A program made the translations under genes and the position numbers. A stretch of 64,000 nucleotides of DNA from Flavobacteriaceae bacterium (GTDB taxonomy: Bacteria; Bacteroidota; Bacteroidia; Flavobacteriales; Flavobacteriaceae), in assembly GCA_013001285.1 (NCBI GenBank), contig JABDMU010000044.1:142292-206291 (forward strand), read 5' to 3'. Shown one piece after another: positions 19,388 to 28,595 of the stretch (within the stretch, counting starts at the first letter, position 1; every line of letters begins with the position of its first letter). The notes below the pieces were generated by a model that had not been told where the DNA came from, ran no database searches, and saw only the letters and a program-made list of their open reading frames with translations.

Positions 19388-19403
19388 TGTTCCACGTGGA
19401 ACA
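19388..19403. promoter_or_regulatory. parS-type centromere site (copy 1)
   Basis: TGTTCCACGTGGAACA is a perfect 16-bp palindrome that differs from the B. subtilis-type parS consensus (TGTTTCACGTGAAACA) only by one symmetric base change. ParB binds such sites and loads partition complexes near origins. It lies between mnmG and the methyltransferase gene. An identical copy is at 21293-21308. Confidence 0.8.
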
Positions 19404-19411
19404 TTGAGAAA

Positions 19412-21289
19412 TTAACGTCCCATATAAACAAGTAATACCGAAATGTCATTAGGAGAAACACCACTTATCCGGGAAGCTTGTGAGATAGATGTTGGCTGGA
19501 TTGCTCTAAGTTTTTCTCTAGCTTCAAAACTCATCGACTTGATTAAAGAATAATCAAAATCATGGGGAATTTTTACATCTTCCAACCTGTTTAATTTATC
19601 CGCATTATTCTTTTCTTTTGCTATATATCCAGAATATTTAACCTGTATTTCTGTTTGTTCAATGACTTCAGTATCAAGATCATGTTCTGAAATATAGGCT
19701 TCCACCGCATTAAACTTCCTTACGTCTTCTATGCCTATATTTGGGCGAGAAAATATTTTGAACATTTTATCGGATTGTTTCATCGGAGAAGAGTTCTTGC
19801 TCTCCAAAATAGGATTTGCTTCTTCAGGCAAAACACTTGTTTCTTTAAAAAATTGAACAAATTCAGCAGCTTTATCACGTTTTTCCTCCATGCGCTTAAG
19901 TCTTTCAACTTTAGCAAGCCCTAATTCGTATCCTTTAGGCGTTAATCTTAAATCGGCATTATCCTGCCTCAATAGTGTTCTGTATTCGGCTCTTGATGTA
20001 AACATACGGTAGGGTTCTTCTGTACCTTTAGTTATAAGATCATCAATTAAAACACCTATATACGCTTCATTACGTTTTAAGGTAAAAGGGTCGCGTTCCT
20101 GAACTTTTAAACTTGCATTTATCCCAGCCATTAATCCTTGCGAAGCCGCTTCTTCATAGCCTGTCGTGCCGTTTATCTGACCCGCAAAATATAGTCCGTC
20201 CACCAGTTTGGTTTCCAGCGTGTGTTTTAACTGGGTTGGTGGGAAATAATCATATTCAATCGCGTATCCCGGTCTAAAGAACTTCACATTCTCAAAACCA
20301 GCAACCGATCGCAAGGCCTTAAACTGCACATCCTCTGGAAGCGATGTTGAAAAACCATTGACATAAACCTCAACGGTATTCCAGCCTTCAGGTTCAACAA
20401 ACAATTGATGCCGTTCCTTATCAGCAAATCTATTGATCTTATCTTCTATAGAAGGACAGTATCTAGGACCAATACTTTTGATGCGTCCATTAAACATAGG
20501 AGAGCGTTCAAAGCCGTCTCTTAGCAAATCATGAACTTCCAAATTGGTGTAGGTCATATGGCAAGAACGTTGTTCTTTTAGAGGTTTCGTTATGTCGGAA
20601 TACGAGAATTTCTCAGGGAATTCATCTCCTGGTTGTTCAATCATTTTAGAAAAATCTAAAGATCTGCCATCAACTCGAGGTGGTGTACCGGTTTTCATAC
20701 GTCCAGAATCAAAACCTAAAGCCACAAGTTGTTCCGTAATACCCGTTGCTGCACGTTCACCAGCTCTTCCACCGCCAAAGTTTTTCTCACCAATATGAAT
20801 CAGTCCATTTAAAAAGGTTCCATTGGTCAAAACAACCGTTTTGGCCTTTATTTCAATACCTAAGGATGTTGTAACACCAACTACTTTATCGCCCTCAAGC
20901 AACAGGCCATTAACCATTTCCTGATAGAAATCTAAATTTGGGGTTTGTTCTAAAAGTAGTCGCCAATCTTCTGCGAAACGCATGCGGTCGCTTTGAACAC
21001 GTGGGCTCCACATTGCGGGTCCTTTAGATTTGTTCAACATCTTGAATTGTATGGCCGAGGTGTCGCTTACAATGCCACTGTAGCCTCCAAGGGCATCTAT
21101 TTCACGTACGATCTGCCCTTTAGCGATTCCTCCCATAGCCGGATTACAACTCATCTGAGCAATATTCTGCAGGTTCATGGTCACCAATAGGGTTTTACTG
21201 CCCATGTTGGCAGCAGCGGCAGCAGCCTCACTTCCTGCGTGGCCGCCTCCAACTACTATGACGTCATATGTATTTTCAAACAAACTCAT
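19412..21289 (-). CDS. mnmG: tRNA uridine-5-carboxymethylaminomethyl(34) synthesis enzyme MnmG
   Basis: This 625-residue FAD protein works with MnmE to modify U34 of several tRNAs. Landmarks are VVGGGHAGSEAA (residues 12-23, FAD binding), MSCNPAMGGIAKG, QLFVEPEG and GLYFAGQINGTTGYEEAA. Length is normal. In many bacteria mnmG (gidA) lies near the replication origin. A promoter fits at 21336-21365; the parS-type palindrome at 21293 lies in the untranslated leader, 3 bases from the start codon, where a ribosome binding site would be. Confidence 0.97.
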   Translation of the reverse strand: MSLFENTYDVIVVGGGHAGSEAAAAAANMGSKTLLVTMNLQNIAQMSCNPAMGGIAKGQIVREIDALGGYSGIVSDTSAIQFKMLNKSKGPAMWSPRVQSDRMRFAEDWRLLLEQTPNLDFYQEMVNGLLLEGDKVVGVTTSLGIEIKAKTVVLTNGTFLNGLIHIGEKNFGGGRAGERAATGITEQLVALGFDSGRMKTGTPPRVDGRSLDFSKMIEQPGDEFPEKFSYSDITKPLKEQRSCHMTYTNLEVHDLLRDGFERSPMFNGRIKSIGPRYCPSIEDKINRFADKERHQLFVEPEGWNTVEVYVNGFSTSLPEDVQFKALRSVAGFENVKFFRPGYAIEYDYFPPTQLKHTLETKLVDGLYFAGQINGTTGYEEAASQGLMAGINASLKVQERDPFTLKRNEAYIGVLIDDLITKGTEEPYRMFTSRAEYRTLLRQDNADLRLTPKGYELGLAKVERLKRMEEKRDKAAEFVQFFKETSVLPEEANPILESKNSSPMKQSDKMFKIFSRPNIGIEDVRKFNAVEAYISEHDLDTEVIEQTEIQVKYSGYIAKEKNNADKLNRLEDVKIPHDFDYSLIKSMSFEAREKLRAIQPTSISQASRISGVSPNDISVLLVYMGR

Positions 21290-21292
21290 AAG

Positions 21293-21308
21293 TGTTCCAC
21301 GTGGAACA
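21293..21308. promoter_or_regulatory. parS-type centromere site (copy 2)
   Basis: The same perfect 16-bp palindrome as at 19388-19403, 1905 bp away. It lies 3 bases upstream of the mnmG start codon, in the leader of its transcript, so ParB binding could also affect mnmG expression. Confidence 0.8.
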
Positions 21309-21335
21309 ATTTTAAATTATACAATTTTGCGCCTG

Positions 21336-21365
21336 CAAATATACGTCGAATCTATGAAATTTCAA
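21336..21365 (-). promoter_or_regulatory. Promoter of mnmG (TTG-N19-TATATTTG)
   Basis: On the minus strand TTG (21365-21363) is followed after 19 bases by TATATTTG (21343-21336), a full match to the Bacteroidota consensus. It overlaps the 3' end of ybeY and gives a leader of about 40 bases containing the parS-type site. Confidence 0.6.
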
Positions 21366-21771
21366 CAAGGCTATTGAGATAGTGATTTTCCTTGTTGCGC
21401 ATTGTACTGGCCTCTTCTTCAGATTTGTCTTTATAGCCGCAGAAATGTAAAATACCATGTACCATAACACGGCGTAGCTCTTCCTTGAAATCAACCTTGA
21501 ACTCCAAAGCATTGTCTTTAACGCGTTCAACCGAGATAAACACATCTCCATGTAGCGTTTTTCCTACTCTCTCATCAAAGCTAATAATGTCTGTATAGGT
21601 GTCATGATTTAAAAATTCGACATTCAGTTTGTACAAATATTCATCATTACAAAAGATATAATTGATGTCGCCCAATTTTAAGTTTTCAGAGGCAATTACT
21701 TGAGATAACCAATTGCTAATACGCTCTTCGTTATTTAATTTGAAATCGGTTTCGTAGTTAAAACTGATCAT
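21352..21771 (-). CDS. ybeY: Endoribonuclease YbeY
   Basis: This 139-residue zinc metalloprotein takes part in 16S rRNA 3'-end maturation and ribosome quality control. The zinc signature is HGILHFCGYKDK (near residue 105), a known flavobacterial form of HGxLHLxGYDH in which the third His is replaced by Lys-Asp. The start overlaps the end of the DUF4175 gene by 14 bases, so the two are translationally coupled. Confidence 0.92.
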   Translation of the reverse strand: MISFNYETDFKLNNEERISNWLSQVIASENLKLGDINYIFCNDEYLYKLNVEFLNHDTYTDIISFDERVGKTLHGDVFISVERVKDNALEFKVDFKEELRRVMVHGILHFCGYKDKSEEEASTMRNKENHYLNSLVEIS

Positions 21772-24700
21772 TTTTCTTTTTAAAGTATTCTTGAACTTTT
21801 TTCTTATAAACTTGTTGCAAAGGTAGTGCTTGTCGATTTAAAATTTCAGTAGTATTAAAATAACGTTTCGCATCAGGGGTCTGATTGTTTGTGGTATTAT
21901 TAAATCTATTTTCATTTGTTTTAGACTTCCGCTTTTCCTCTTCGCCTTGCTGAAATGCTGCATTCTCTAATTTCAGTAATTGATGCTGTAGTTGCATCAT
22001 TTTCTCAAGGGTTCTATCGGTAAAACCTTTATTCAAAAGGTCTTTTTCAATATTTTCCATTTTCCGTAATAGATCTTTTCCACTTCCCTGAGACCCTTCT
22101 TTTCCTAATTTATCTTCCAGCGCTTGCCTCAATTGTTGCTGACGTTTATAGATCTCGTAGAGTTCGCCATTCATTTCTTCGCTATTGCCTTCACCTTCAC
22201 TTTGCTGACCACCTTCTTTTTCCCCTTGTTTTTTGTCTCCTTTCTCGCCTTCATTTTTCTGACCTTCCTTCTCGCCTTCTTGCTCTCCTTTTTGTTTTTC
22301 CATACCTTCCTTCATCATCTCATTCAGCTGTTCCTGACTCATAATGATGTCTGGTAGTTGCATATCGCCTTCTCCTTGACCAGGCGATGGATTCATTTGC
22401 ATTTCCATCTGATCTAAGACGTCACTTAGGAAGCTAGCTAGGGCATTTGCCGAAGTAACCGTATACTGCTGAGCTGCTACGCCCTGATAAAGCCGGTTTT
22501 CGGAAAACTGTGCTAAGGACTTATCAATGTTAAAAAACACTTCTGTAATTTCCTTATTGATCCTTTCTGAAATCTTTGGCTGCCGCAGGGAAAGTGCAAA
22601 TAAACTATCGTCAACATGTTCAAAATGCTCGCGTAAACCACTCTGCTTTTTTAAATAATTGGCATACTCGTTATGATTGATCTGTATCCCTTTAAACTTC
22701 TCCATCAGATCTTCTTGATCAAAAGAAAAGAGCACCAAATTATCTAATATCTGCCGTAACATCTCAATATCCTCAGACATCTGATCGCCACCGCCGCCGC
22801 CGCCCATTGGCATCTTCATCATTTCACTCAGTTGTTGCATTTTCTGTGCTGCTTTCTTCTGATTCTTTTTAGCCTTACTCTTATTTTCTTGTTGCTCCTC
22901 TTGGTCTTGAGACTCTTCTTTTTGTTCTAGATTTTCACTAGCCTCTTGTTGTTCCTTTTTTATATCATTTTCTTTCTTCTTATCACTTGGAACATCCATT
23001 GGTTCGCGAAGTTTCTGGTTTTCTTTACGCAGCTCGTCCAATTCTTTTTGAAAATCTTCAAATTTCTTATTTATTTTATCCTGCTCTTCTTTAGTGTTCT
23101 TCTCATCACTTTCTTCGGAAAGCTTTTCTTGCTCTTTTGCTAATTCCTCAAGTTCTGATCTCAACTTCTCCGTTTTTTGAGCAACATAAAAACGTTTTGT
23201 AAGCTCAAGAAGCTGCTCTAGACTTCGTTTTTTATTTTTATTTTGCTTTGCTAATTCTTCCAATTTCTGGGCTAATTCTTCTTTATTGATCTTATCAGCC
23301 ATCTTTTCAAGCTCCTTTAAAAGCTCCTCATCTTTCTTAAGTTGTTCCTGGTTTTCTTCTAGTCGCTCTTTAAGATCCTCCTTGAATTTGTCTTCTTCAT
23401 TTTCATTCTGAAACTCCTCAAGATTATCCTTGAGTTTCTTGTTGAAATTCTCCATCATTTCATCTTGCTCGCGCTGGCGTTTTAGAAAATTCTCAAGCTT
23501 CTTTTTGTCATTGAAATTAAGTTCTGATTTTTCTTTTTGAGTTTTAGAAAGTTCTTTCAATTCATTCTCACGTTCTTCAAATTTTTCCAAGGAATTATTG
23601 AGGTCTTCAATCGTCTCGCTTTGTTCTTGTAATTGATTGTCCTCCTTCTCTTTTTTAGTTAGTTTTCGGAATGAATACACATTACTTTTTGTACTTTTAA
23701 ACTTATTAACAGCATCATTATCAGATACTTCAAAATATAATTGATACGGGATTCCTTCTTCAAGGTCTAACTGATCAGGAAATGTTTTTACAAACTCATC
23801 AAAAGCGCCATTTGAAATAGGAATGGCTTCTTTTTGTGCTTTTGTTTCGTCATTAGACGGATAGTAGATCAATTGAAGGCTTCTTAGCCCATAATCATCA
23901 CTGGCTTGTCCATAAAAATATAGAGTTTCATTGTCTAAAGAATCCTGCTGCATTTGAATATTTAGCTCAGGGTATTCATCTCTGATCACATCAATGGCAA
24001 ATGAAAGTCTTTCGTAATCTTTTAATTCCGAATTACTGGTGTTAAGGTCATACTCTAAGGACCTATAAAGTCGTTTTGTGAGCACGAAATTTTCTTTGTC
24101 AAGCTCAAAACTTAAAAGCGTATCCTTTGTGCTCATAGTCACAGCGTCTGTAGACTTGGTTCTTAAGTTCCATGTGATCTTTGTGCCCTGAGGCACCGAA
24201 GCATTTCCTGTGCTTTTTAAGGTTTCATCTCTTTTTTTGGTGTGCGCAGGATAATCTAAGACCATGTCAAAGCTTAAAAGTGTTGGTACCTTAACCACCT
24301 CCAGCGTGTAGGGTTTCGAACTGACATTATTAGCGAATAAATTAAAAACTATGTCTGTCTTGGGTTGCGAGAATACATATTCGAATTCGCCTGGAGCTAT
24401 TTGTTTTAGGAAATAGGTTTCGTTATTATACGTGATTTGCACGTCCTCTGGGATAAGCTCGCCTTGTGTACTAACTAGTAAACTAAATGCCTTGTTTTCA
24501 ATGGCTTGCAGGCTATTATTGCCAAGAAAGAATTGAAAGGGTGCTGGCGGTTCATAGGCGGTTTGGTAATTGACCATGCGATCGTAGCTATCGCTAAACC
24601 AATTGAATTTTCCCGAAATAAAGGATGCCAGCAAAATAACTATAGGAATAGCAGCGTATTTCAAATACTTTGTGTTCTTTTTTAAATTAATGGCCAACTT

Positions 24701-25120
24701 AAATGGAATGGGTTTCAGCTCGGCTGATTTTTGTTCAATACTAGCTAACAGTAATTCAGTGCTTTTTGAATTTTCTTTAAGCTGCAATACATTCAGAAGC
24801 TTGTCATTTACCTGCGGAAAATGATTTCCAATGATCTTAGAGGCAATTTCATAATTTATGCCTTTCTGGAGTTTGAATAATTTGGCCAGCGGAATTGCTA
24901 TGAATTTTACAAACAACCCAAGCTCAACAGCAATAAAAATCCAGAATAAAATTGTTCGACCAGTTGGATTCAGCCAGAGCATATATTCAATAAAAAGGAT
25001 CAATAGAAAATAAAGCAGGCCTATTGCAAAAAACAATATCGCACCCTTTAGCAATTCATTTGTATAATAGCGTTTAATGAATTGTTCAAGCTTTTGTTGT
25101 ATGGTTTCGAAATTGCTCAA
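21758..25120 (-). CDS. DUF4175 family large membrane protein
   Basis: This 1120-residue protein has hydrophobic helices at about residues 24-48, 55-80 and 152-168, a periplasmic-type beta-rich part (about 190-480), and a very long charged coiled coil (about 490-780) of Lys/Glu/Gln. A Gly-rich MGGGGGGD segment is followed by helical parts and a second Glu/Gly/Lys-rich low-complexity stretch (about 960-1010). It is recognised as the DUF4175 family of Bacteroidota, function unknown. It precedes ybeY with a 14-base overlap. Low-complexity parts make homology by short matches unreliable. Confidence 0.8.
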   Translation of the reverse strand: MSNFETIQQKLEQFIKRYYTNELLKGAILFFAIGLLYFLLILFIEYMLWLNPTGRTILFWIFIAVELGLFVKFIAIPLAKLFKLQKGINYEIASKIIGNHFPQVNDKLLNVLQLKENSKSTELLLASIEQKSAELKPIPFKLAINLKKNTKYLKYAAIPIVILLASFISGKFNWFSDSYDRMVNYQTAYEPPAPFQFFLGNNSLQAIENKAFSLLVSTQGELIPEDVQITYNNETYFLKQIAPGEFEYVFSQPKTDIVFNLFANNVSSKPYTLEVVKVPTLLSFDMVLDYPAHTKKRDETLKSTGNASVPQGTKITWNLRTKSTDAVTMSTKDTLLSFELDKENFVLTKRLYRSLEYDLNTSNSELKDYERLSFAIDVIRDEYPELNIQMQQDSLDNETLYFYGQASDDYGLRSLQLIYYPSNDETKAQKEAIPISNGAFDEFVKTFPDQLDLEEGIPYQLYFEVSDNDAVNKFKSTKSNVYSFRKLTKKEKEDNQLQEQSETIEDLNNSLEKFEERENELKELSKTQKEKSELNFNDKKKLENFLKRQREQDEMMENFNKKLKDNLEEFQNENEEDKFKEDLKERLEENQEQLKKDEELLKELEKMADKINKEELAQKLEELAKQNKNKKRSLEQLLELTKRFYVAQKTEKLRSELEELAKEQEKLSEESDEKNTKEEQDKINKKFEDFQKELDELRKENQKLREPMDVPSDKKKENDIKKEQQEASENLEQKEESQDQEEQQENKSKAKKNQKKAAQKMQQLSEMMKMPMGGGGGGDQMSEDIEMLRQILDNLVLFSFDQEDLMEKFKGIQINHNEYANYLKKQSGLREHFEHVDDSLFALSLRQPKISERINKEITEVFFNIDKSLAQFSENRLYQGVAAQQYTVTSANALASFLSDVLDQMEMQMNPSPGQGEGDMQLPDIIMSQEQLNEMMKEGMEKQKGEQEGEKEGQKNEGEKGDKKQGEKEGGQQSEGEGNSEEMNGELYEIYKRQQQLRQALEDKLGKEGSQGSGKDLLRKMENIEKDLLNKGFTDRTLEKMMQLQHQLLKLENAAFQQGEEEKRKSKTNENRFNNTTNNQTPDAKRYFNTTEILNRQALPLQQVYKKKVQEYFKKKNDQF

Positions 25121-25179
25121 GTTCGTATTTTAGGGTTATAACCACTAAATCTACAATTTTATTTTATTTTGTAAATCAC

Positions 25180-25187
25180 TAAATTTG
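25180..25187 (+). promoter_or_regulatory. Candidate -7 element of the alkB-like gene (TAAATTTG)
   Basis: TAAATTTG matches TAnnTTTG and would give a 5' leader of roughly 60 bases. No clear -33 TTG at the expected spacing. Confidence 0.4.
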
Positions 25188-25223
25188 GTAAGATTCTGTT
25201 AAAGTCGAGGAACAACCTGTGTT

Positions 25224-25239
25224 CTTCGGTTAACTGAAG
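25224..25239. promoter_or_regulatory. Possible operator: inverted repeat upstream of alkB-like gene
   Basis: CTTCGGTTAACTGAAG is a 16-bp near-perfect palindrome with one mismatched pair, ending 11 bases before the start codon and downstream of the candidate promoter. It could be a repressor site or a small leader hairpin; no regulator gene is next to it. Confidence 0.35.
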
Positions 25240-25250
25240 TTAAAAAATAT

Positions 25251-26294
25251 ATGAAAGATTTAAAGTATTTAGCTGCCTTTTCAATTCCAGTAGTCGCTTT
25301 TATCGGTGTCTATTTTCAAGGGTATTTCGTTTTTCTTACACCCATTTTCCTTTTTGGATTTCTTCCTTTTCTAGAACATTTGCTACGACTAGATACAGCT
25401 AATTTGGATGACTCCGAAGTTGCTAACAAGTCAAAAAACAAGTTTTTCGATTGGTTATTATACGTAAACCTTCCTTTGGTTTATGGAATTCTCATATATG
25501 CCTTAATTATTGTTTCTACACAAGACTTAACGGTATACGAGATCATCGGACTCATATTAACCATAGGCATGCTCTTAGGCGCAAATGGTATTAACGTGGC
25601 TCATGAACTCGGACACCGGCAGGCGTCAAAAGAGCGCTTCCTCGGAAAGGCTTTGTTATTGCCTTCTCTCTACATGCATTTTTACATCGAACATAATTTT
25701 GGTCATCATTTGCATGCCGCAACTCCCGAAGATCCTGCAACTGCGCGTTATAACCAGTCCGTTTATTCCTTTTGGTTCACTTCAACCGTTAGACAATATA
25801 TCAATGCCTGGCGCATTCAGAAAAATCTTTTAGATAACTATAATTTAACTGTCTTTTCTTTCAGAAATGACATGCTGTGGTATCTTATCCTACAAATGGC
25901 TTATTTGGGAATCGTATTTGCGTTTTTCGGAATTCTTGGGCTCGTCTTTGCTGTGAGTGTGGCTGTTGTTGGATTTTTATTGCTTGAAACTGTAAATTAT
26001 ATCGAACATTATGGTTTGCTAAGACTTAAACTGCCTTCTGGACGTTACGAACGTGTCAAAGAGATCCATTCTTGGAATTCGAATCACATCATTGGTCGAA
26101 TTGTGCTTTACGAACTCACGCGCCATAGTGATCACCATTATAAATCTTCCAAAAAATATCAGCTATTAGATTGCCATGAAGATAGTCCGCAAATGCCTTT
26201 TGGATATCCAACTTCAATGTTGTTTTCCCTGTTTCCACCTTTATGGTTCAAGATCATGAATAAACGTGTGCCTTCTGAAATGATTTCTGCCTAA
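25251..26294 (+). CDS. alkB: AlkB-type membrane di-iron alkane monooxygenase
   Basis: This 347-residue membrane protein has all histidine boxes of the alkane hydroxylase family: HELGHR (118-123), HNFGHH (148-153), NYIEHYGL (249-256) and RHSDHH (291-296). Transmembrane helices are at about 8-45, 70-110 and 208-245. AlkB hydroxylates terminal carbons of alkanes or fatty chains using electrons from rubredoxin. No rubredoxin or rubredoxin reductase gene is in the window, so an electron donor elsewhere or another substrate is possible. The protein is somewhat shorter than Pseudomonas AlkB (about 400). It stands before gltX with only 31 bases between. Confidence 0.88.
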   Translation: MKDLKYLAAFSIPVVAFIGVYFQGYFVFLTPIFLFGFLPFLEHLLRLDTANLDDSEVANKSKNKFFDWLLYVNLPLVYGILIYALIIVSTQDLTVYEIIGLILTIGMLLGANGINVAHELGHRQASKERFLGKALLLPSLYMHFYIEHNFGHHLHAATPEDPATARYNQSVYSFWFTSTVRQYINAWRIQKNLLDNYNLTVFSFRNDMLWYLILQMAYLGIVFAFFGILGLVFAVSVAVVGFLLLETVNYIEHYGLLRLKLPSGRYERVKEIHSWNSNHIIGRIVLYELTRHSDHHYKSSKKYQLLDCHEDSPQMPFGYPTSMLFSLFPPLWFKIMNKRVPSEMISA

Positions 26295-26301
26295 ATCATT
26301 T

Positions 26302-26309
26302 TATATTTG
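26302..26309 (+). promoter_or_regulatory. Candidate -7 element of gltX (TATATTTG)
   Basis: TATATTTG matches TAnnTTTG in the short gap after the alkB-like gene and ends 16 bases before the gltX ATG. No -33 match found. Confidence 0.4.
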
Positions 26310-26325
26310 CTGAAAATTCCAGTTT

Positions 26326-27840
26326 ATGAGCCAGAATATTCGTGTGCGTTTTGCTCCCAGTCCAACCGGACCCTTACATATTGGTGGTGTGCGCACTGCG
26401 CTTTTTAATTATTTGTTCGCAAAACAGCAGAAAGGCACCTTTGTGCTCCGCATTGAAGATACTGATCAAAACCGTTACGTAGAAGGCGCCGAAGACTATA
26501 TTATTGAAGCTCTAAACTGGTGTGGGATTCCATTTGATGAAGGCCCAGGGAAAGACGGCGGATTTGGTCCGTACAGACAAAGTGAGCGTAAGCATTTATA
26601 TAAACAATATGCCGATGAACTTGTGGCCAAACACAAAGCGTATTATGCCTTTGATACTTCCGAGGAACTAGATGCCTTAAGGAAAGAGCGAGAAGCTGAA
26701 GGGAATACCTTTATTTACAATTGGCACAACCGTAACCGATTAAATAATTCTCTAGCACTTTCTAGAGAAGAAGTACAATCGAAAATAAATAATGGAGATG
26801 ACTATGTCATTCGATTTTTAAGTCCACAAGATCAAACTCTAGAACTTAATGATAGTATAAGGGGGGAAATGTCAATTGATACCAACGTACTTGACGATAA
26901 GGTCTTGTTTAAAAGCGATGGCATGCCAACTTATCATTTAGCGAATATCGTAGATGACCATCTTATGCAAATTACACATGTGATTCGTGGAGAAGAATGG
27001 TTGCCTTCTTTAGCGCTTCATCAACAACTTTATGATGCCTTTGAATGGACTGCTCCGCAATTCGCTCATTTACCTCTAATCCTAAAACCAACAGGAAAAG
27101 GGAAATTGAGCAAGCGTGATGGCGATAAACTTGGGTTTCCTGTATTCCTTTTAGAATGGCAGGATCCAAGAACCCAGGAAATATCTAAGGGCTATAAAGA
27201 AGAGGGGTATTTCCCAGAAGCAGTTATTAATTTTTTAGCATTTCTTGGCTGGAATCCCGGCACAGAACAAGAACTCTTTAGCCTTGAACAGCTGGTGGAG
27301 CATTTTGATCTTGAACGCGTCCATAAGGCAGGAGCCCGATTTGATCCGGATAAAACAAAATGGTTCAATCATCATTATATGCAGGATCAAAATGATGAAA
27401 AGCTGGCTCAAGCATTTCAAAATTATCAAAAGGAATTATCAGAAATCGACATCAATTATATCACCATGGTGGTCGGGCTGATAAAGGAGCGTGCAACTTT
27501 CATAAGTGATTTCTGGAAATTAAGTCATTATTTCTTTGTGGCACCAGCTGCGTATGATGAGAAAGCTACAAAAAAGGCCTTTAAAGAAGATACGGCTGAT
27601 ATTTTGGAAAAAGTAGCTGATATCATCGTGCACACCAAAGAATTTACCGTTCAAAATCTGCAAGCAAAAATAAAGGGATGGATCACAGAGAATGAGATCG
27701 GATTTGGAAAGGTAATGATGCCGCTGCGGTTGTCTCTCGTGGGTGAATTACAGGGTCCTGATGTTTTTGAGATCATGTTTATGATAGGCAAGAACGAAAG
27801 TATTAACAGAATCAAAAAGGCTATTAGTGAGCTTTCTTAA
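26326..27840 (+). CDS. gltX: Glutamyl-tRNA synthetase
   Basis: This 504-residue class I synthetase charges tRNA-Glu. The HIGH-type motif is in SPTGPLHIGG (residues 12-21) and the KMSKS-type motif is GKGKLSKRDGD (about 262-272). A discriminating GlnRS is also encoded in the window (29577-31580), so this enzyme need not misacylate tRNA-Gln. Its stop overlaps by 4 bases the stop of the convergent barrel-protein gene. Confidence 0.97.
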   Translation: MSQNIRVRFAPSPTGPLHIGGVRTALFNYLFAKQQKGTFVLRIEDTDQNRYVEGAEDYIIEALNWCGIPFDEGPGKDGGFGPYRQSERKHLYKQYADELVAKHKAYYAFDTSEELDALRKEREAEGNTFIYNWHNRNRLNNSLALSREEVQSKINNGDDYVIRFLSPQDQTLELNDSIRGEMSIDTNVLDDKVLFKSDGMPTYHLANIVDDHLMQITHVIRGEEWLPSLALHQQLYDAFEWTAPQFAHLPLILKPTGKGKLSKRDGDKLGFPVFLLEWQDPRTQEISKGYKEEGYFPEAVINFLAFLGWNPGTEQELFSLEQLVEHFDLERVHKAGARFDPDKTKWFNHHYMQDQNDEKLAQAFQNYQKELSEIDINYITMVVGLIKERATFISDFWKLSHYFFVAPAAYDEKATKKAFKEDTADILEKVADIIVHTKEFTVQNLQAKIKGWITENEIGFGKVMMPLRLSLVGELQGPDVFEIMFMIGKNESINRIKKAISELS

Positions 27841-28517
27841 AAGGTAATAAACGCGCCAAAAGTAAACATGCTTTGATTACCTTTAAATTGAGTTATCCCG
27901 TCTGTATTTAGATTTTGACCGTTCAGCTTTTCAAACGAGTTCAAAACACCATAGATATATTGCGCCCTTAATTTAAAAGCACCGTATCCCGCCGTAAGAC
28001 CAGCCATGCCATTGATGTTAAAATTAGAAATTTCCGTAATATCCATGACACCTAAAGCATCATAGCCATTTAAAAAATAACTTTCTTGGGTGTCATCAGT
28101 TAATTCTAAGCCACTGTTATACTGTAATTGAGGACCTAAATCAAGTGTAAAAAACGATTGTATGAGCTTTATGTGGAACACTAAGCCAGCTTGAACCGCA
28201 AAAAGTTTGTACTCTACAGCTTCTTCCCCTGCAACATCATCGGTCATTCTTCCTGAAAATTCAACCTTATTCTCAGATAATTGCATGCTATAGCTAATAT
28301 TAAACCACTTGTGAGGCAAATCCCCACTTAGGCCTGCCGATATGAACCATCCGTTGCCAGGTTTGGTTTCAAAATTCTCTGATGTAATATCATATTGTGT
28401 CAGTCCACCGCCCAACATAATCCCATTTCTGATCTCATAATTTCTGGGTTGGGAATGACTTTTTGTAACGAAACATATGCATAGTGCTACTAATAAAATG
28501 TAAGATCTAATTTGCAT
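27837..28517 (-). CDS. Small outer-membrane beta-barrel protein
   Basis: This 226-residue protein has a signal peptide (cleavage near SHSQ, residue 22), alternating amphipathic strands throughout, and a C-terminal aromatic residue (FGAFITF), the outer-membrane insertion signal. It looks like a porin-like or PorT-like barrel of 8-10 strands. No specific family was recognised and nearby genes give no functional hint. Confidence 0.65.
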   Translation of the reverse strand: MQIRSYILLVALCICFVTKSHSQPRNYEIRNGIMLGGGLTQYDITSENFETKPGNGWFISAGLSGDLPHKWFNISYSMQLSENKVEFSGRMTDDVAGEEAVEYKLFAVQAGLVFHIKLIQSFFTLDLGPQLQYNSGLELTDDTQESYFLNGYDALGVMDITEISNFNINGMAGLTAGYGAFKLRAQYIYGVLNSFEKLNGQNLNTDGITQFKGNQSMFTFGAFITF

Positions 28518-28595
28518 GGTTATTTTTGGTGTGAGTGCGACAAATATAACTTAAATTAGTATGATTTATTTTTCTAACCCTTTTATTTATTAGTT

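Noticed and set aside
20994..21002. Another CACGTG core within mnmG
   Set aside because: Only the central CACGTG matches; flanks do not form the 16-bp parS palindrome.
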